From Gammaproteobacteria bacterium UBA5338 (lineage in GTDB: Bacteria; Pseudomonadota; Gammaproteobacteria; Pseudomonadales; UBA5862): 7,556 nt of DNA. Shown one piece after another: positions 7,409 through 7,556 of the stretch. Where the stretch lies: NCBI GenBank assembly GCA_002408105.1, contig DHQM01000098.1, positions 1-7,556 on the forward strand, written 5' to 3'. Within the stretch, counting starts at the first letter, position 1; each line of letters starts with the position of its first letter. The notes under the pieces were generated by a model. That model saw nothing but the letters and a program-made list of their open reading frames with translations. It did not search any database and was not told the DNA's origin. The position numbers and the translations under genes are program-made.

Positions 7409-7556
7409 TCACCAATCTGAGAAATCGAAGTCGTTTGCCCGCTTGCGTTGTCGGCTGCGAACCACTGCCCACGCAGCGAGCAATGCGAGAATCAGCGGCG
7501 CGCCCATAAAGAATAGCCGGGGAACAGGGACTTGCTCTGTGGTTGCGGCAGGGGGC
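7409..7556 (-). CDS. C-terminal end of a single-helix membrane protein, unidentified
   Basis: Reading the - strand from the window edge gives 48 codons ending at TGA (7411-7409); the gene begins off the window. The fragment opens with a Pro/Thr-rich stretch (PPAATTEQVPVP), then one hydrophobic helix of about 20 residues (LFFMGAPLILALLAAWAVV), a basic cluster (RSRQRKR) and a short acidic, aromatic tail ending DFDFSDW. By the positive-inside rule the bulk of the protein would lie outside the cytoplasm and the tail inside. The stop is four bases before the PilZ start and overlaps its ribosome binding site, which supports a shared operon. The family cannot be told from this piece. It loosely recalls C-terminal sorting signals (short motif, helix, arginines), but the tail after the arginines argues for a plain membrane anchor. 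Confidence 0.7.
   Translation of the reverse strand, partial: PPAATTEQVPVPRLFFMGAPLILALLAAWAVVRSRQRKRANDFDFSDW

Noticed and set aside
6367..7509. Open frame of 380 codons on the + strand spanning the hemH end and the PilZ gene
   Set aside because: It overlaps two genes with intact motifs in other frames, and its translation changes character at the hemH end, as expected of a shadow frame.
7409..7556. PEP-CTERM-like or other C-terminal sorting signal in the membrane protein tail
   Set aside because: VPVP, a helix and arginines are present, but sorting signals normally end at the basic cluster, whereas this protein runs on for about nine acidic and aromatic residues.

Overview
The window looks like an ordinary chromosomal core segment of a GC-rich gammaproteobacterium (base composition judged by eye). 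Three things point there. rlmD lies directly upstream of a RelA-type (p)ppGpp synthetase, an arrangement typical of Gammaproteobacteria. RelA carries the EFDD synthetase motif and a decayed hydrolase domain, as in the gammaproteobacterial RelA branch. adk is followed by hemH, as in Escherichia coli. I cannot name the genus. I saw no insertion sequence, integrase, tRNA, CRISPR array or abrupt change in composition.

Layout, left to right. On the + strand: the 3' part of rlmD (23S rRNA m5U methyltransferase, start off the window); relA; a two-domain protein joining a YbaK-like tRNA-editing fold to an HDOD domain; adk; and hemH. On the - strand, converging on hemH, are a YcgR-like PilZ-domain protein and, just upstream of it, the last 48 residues of a protein with one C-terminal membrane helix. 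That last fragment is real but is easy to miss because only its end is in the window.

How they may work together. rlmD and relA both concern the ribosome: one modifies 23S rRNA, the other senses uncharged tRNA in the A site and makes (p)ppGpp. The YbaK-HDOD protein sits next to relA and combines a tRNA-editing fold with a signalling fold, but neither half keeps the residue I would expect for catalysis, so it is more likely a binding or adaptor protein. adk and hemH are housekeeping genes, probably co-transcribed from a promoter-like site just before adk. The PilZ protein is probably a c-di-GMP receptor and appears translationally coupled to the membrane-anchored protein upstream of it.

I found no convincing new multi-gene system. 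The points most worth a second look are the degenerate YbaK-HDOD fusion beside relA, the partial membrane protein paired with the PilZ receptor, the weakly signalled hemH start, and long G runs inside three genes.
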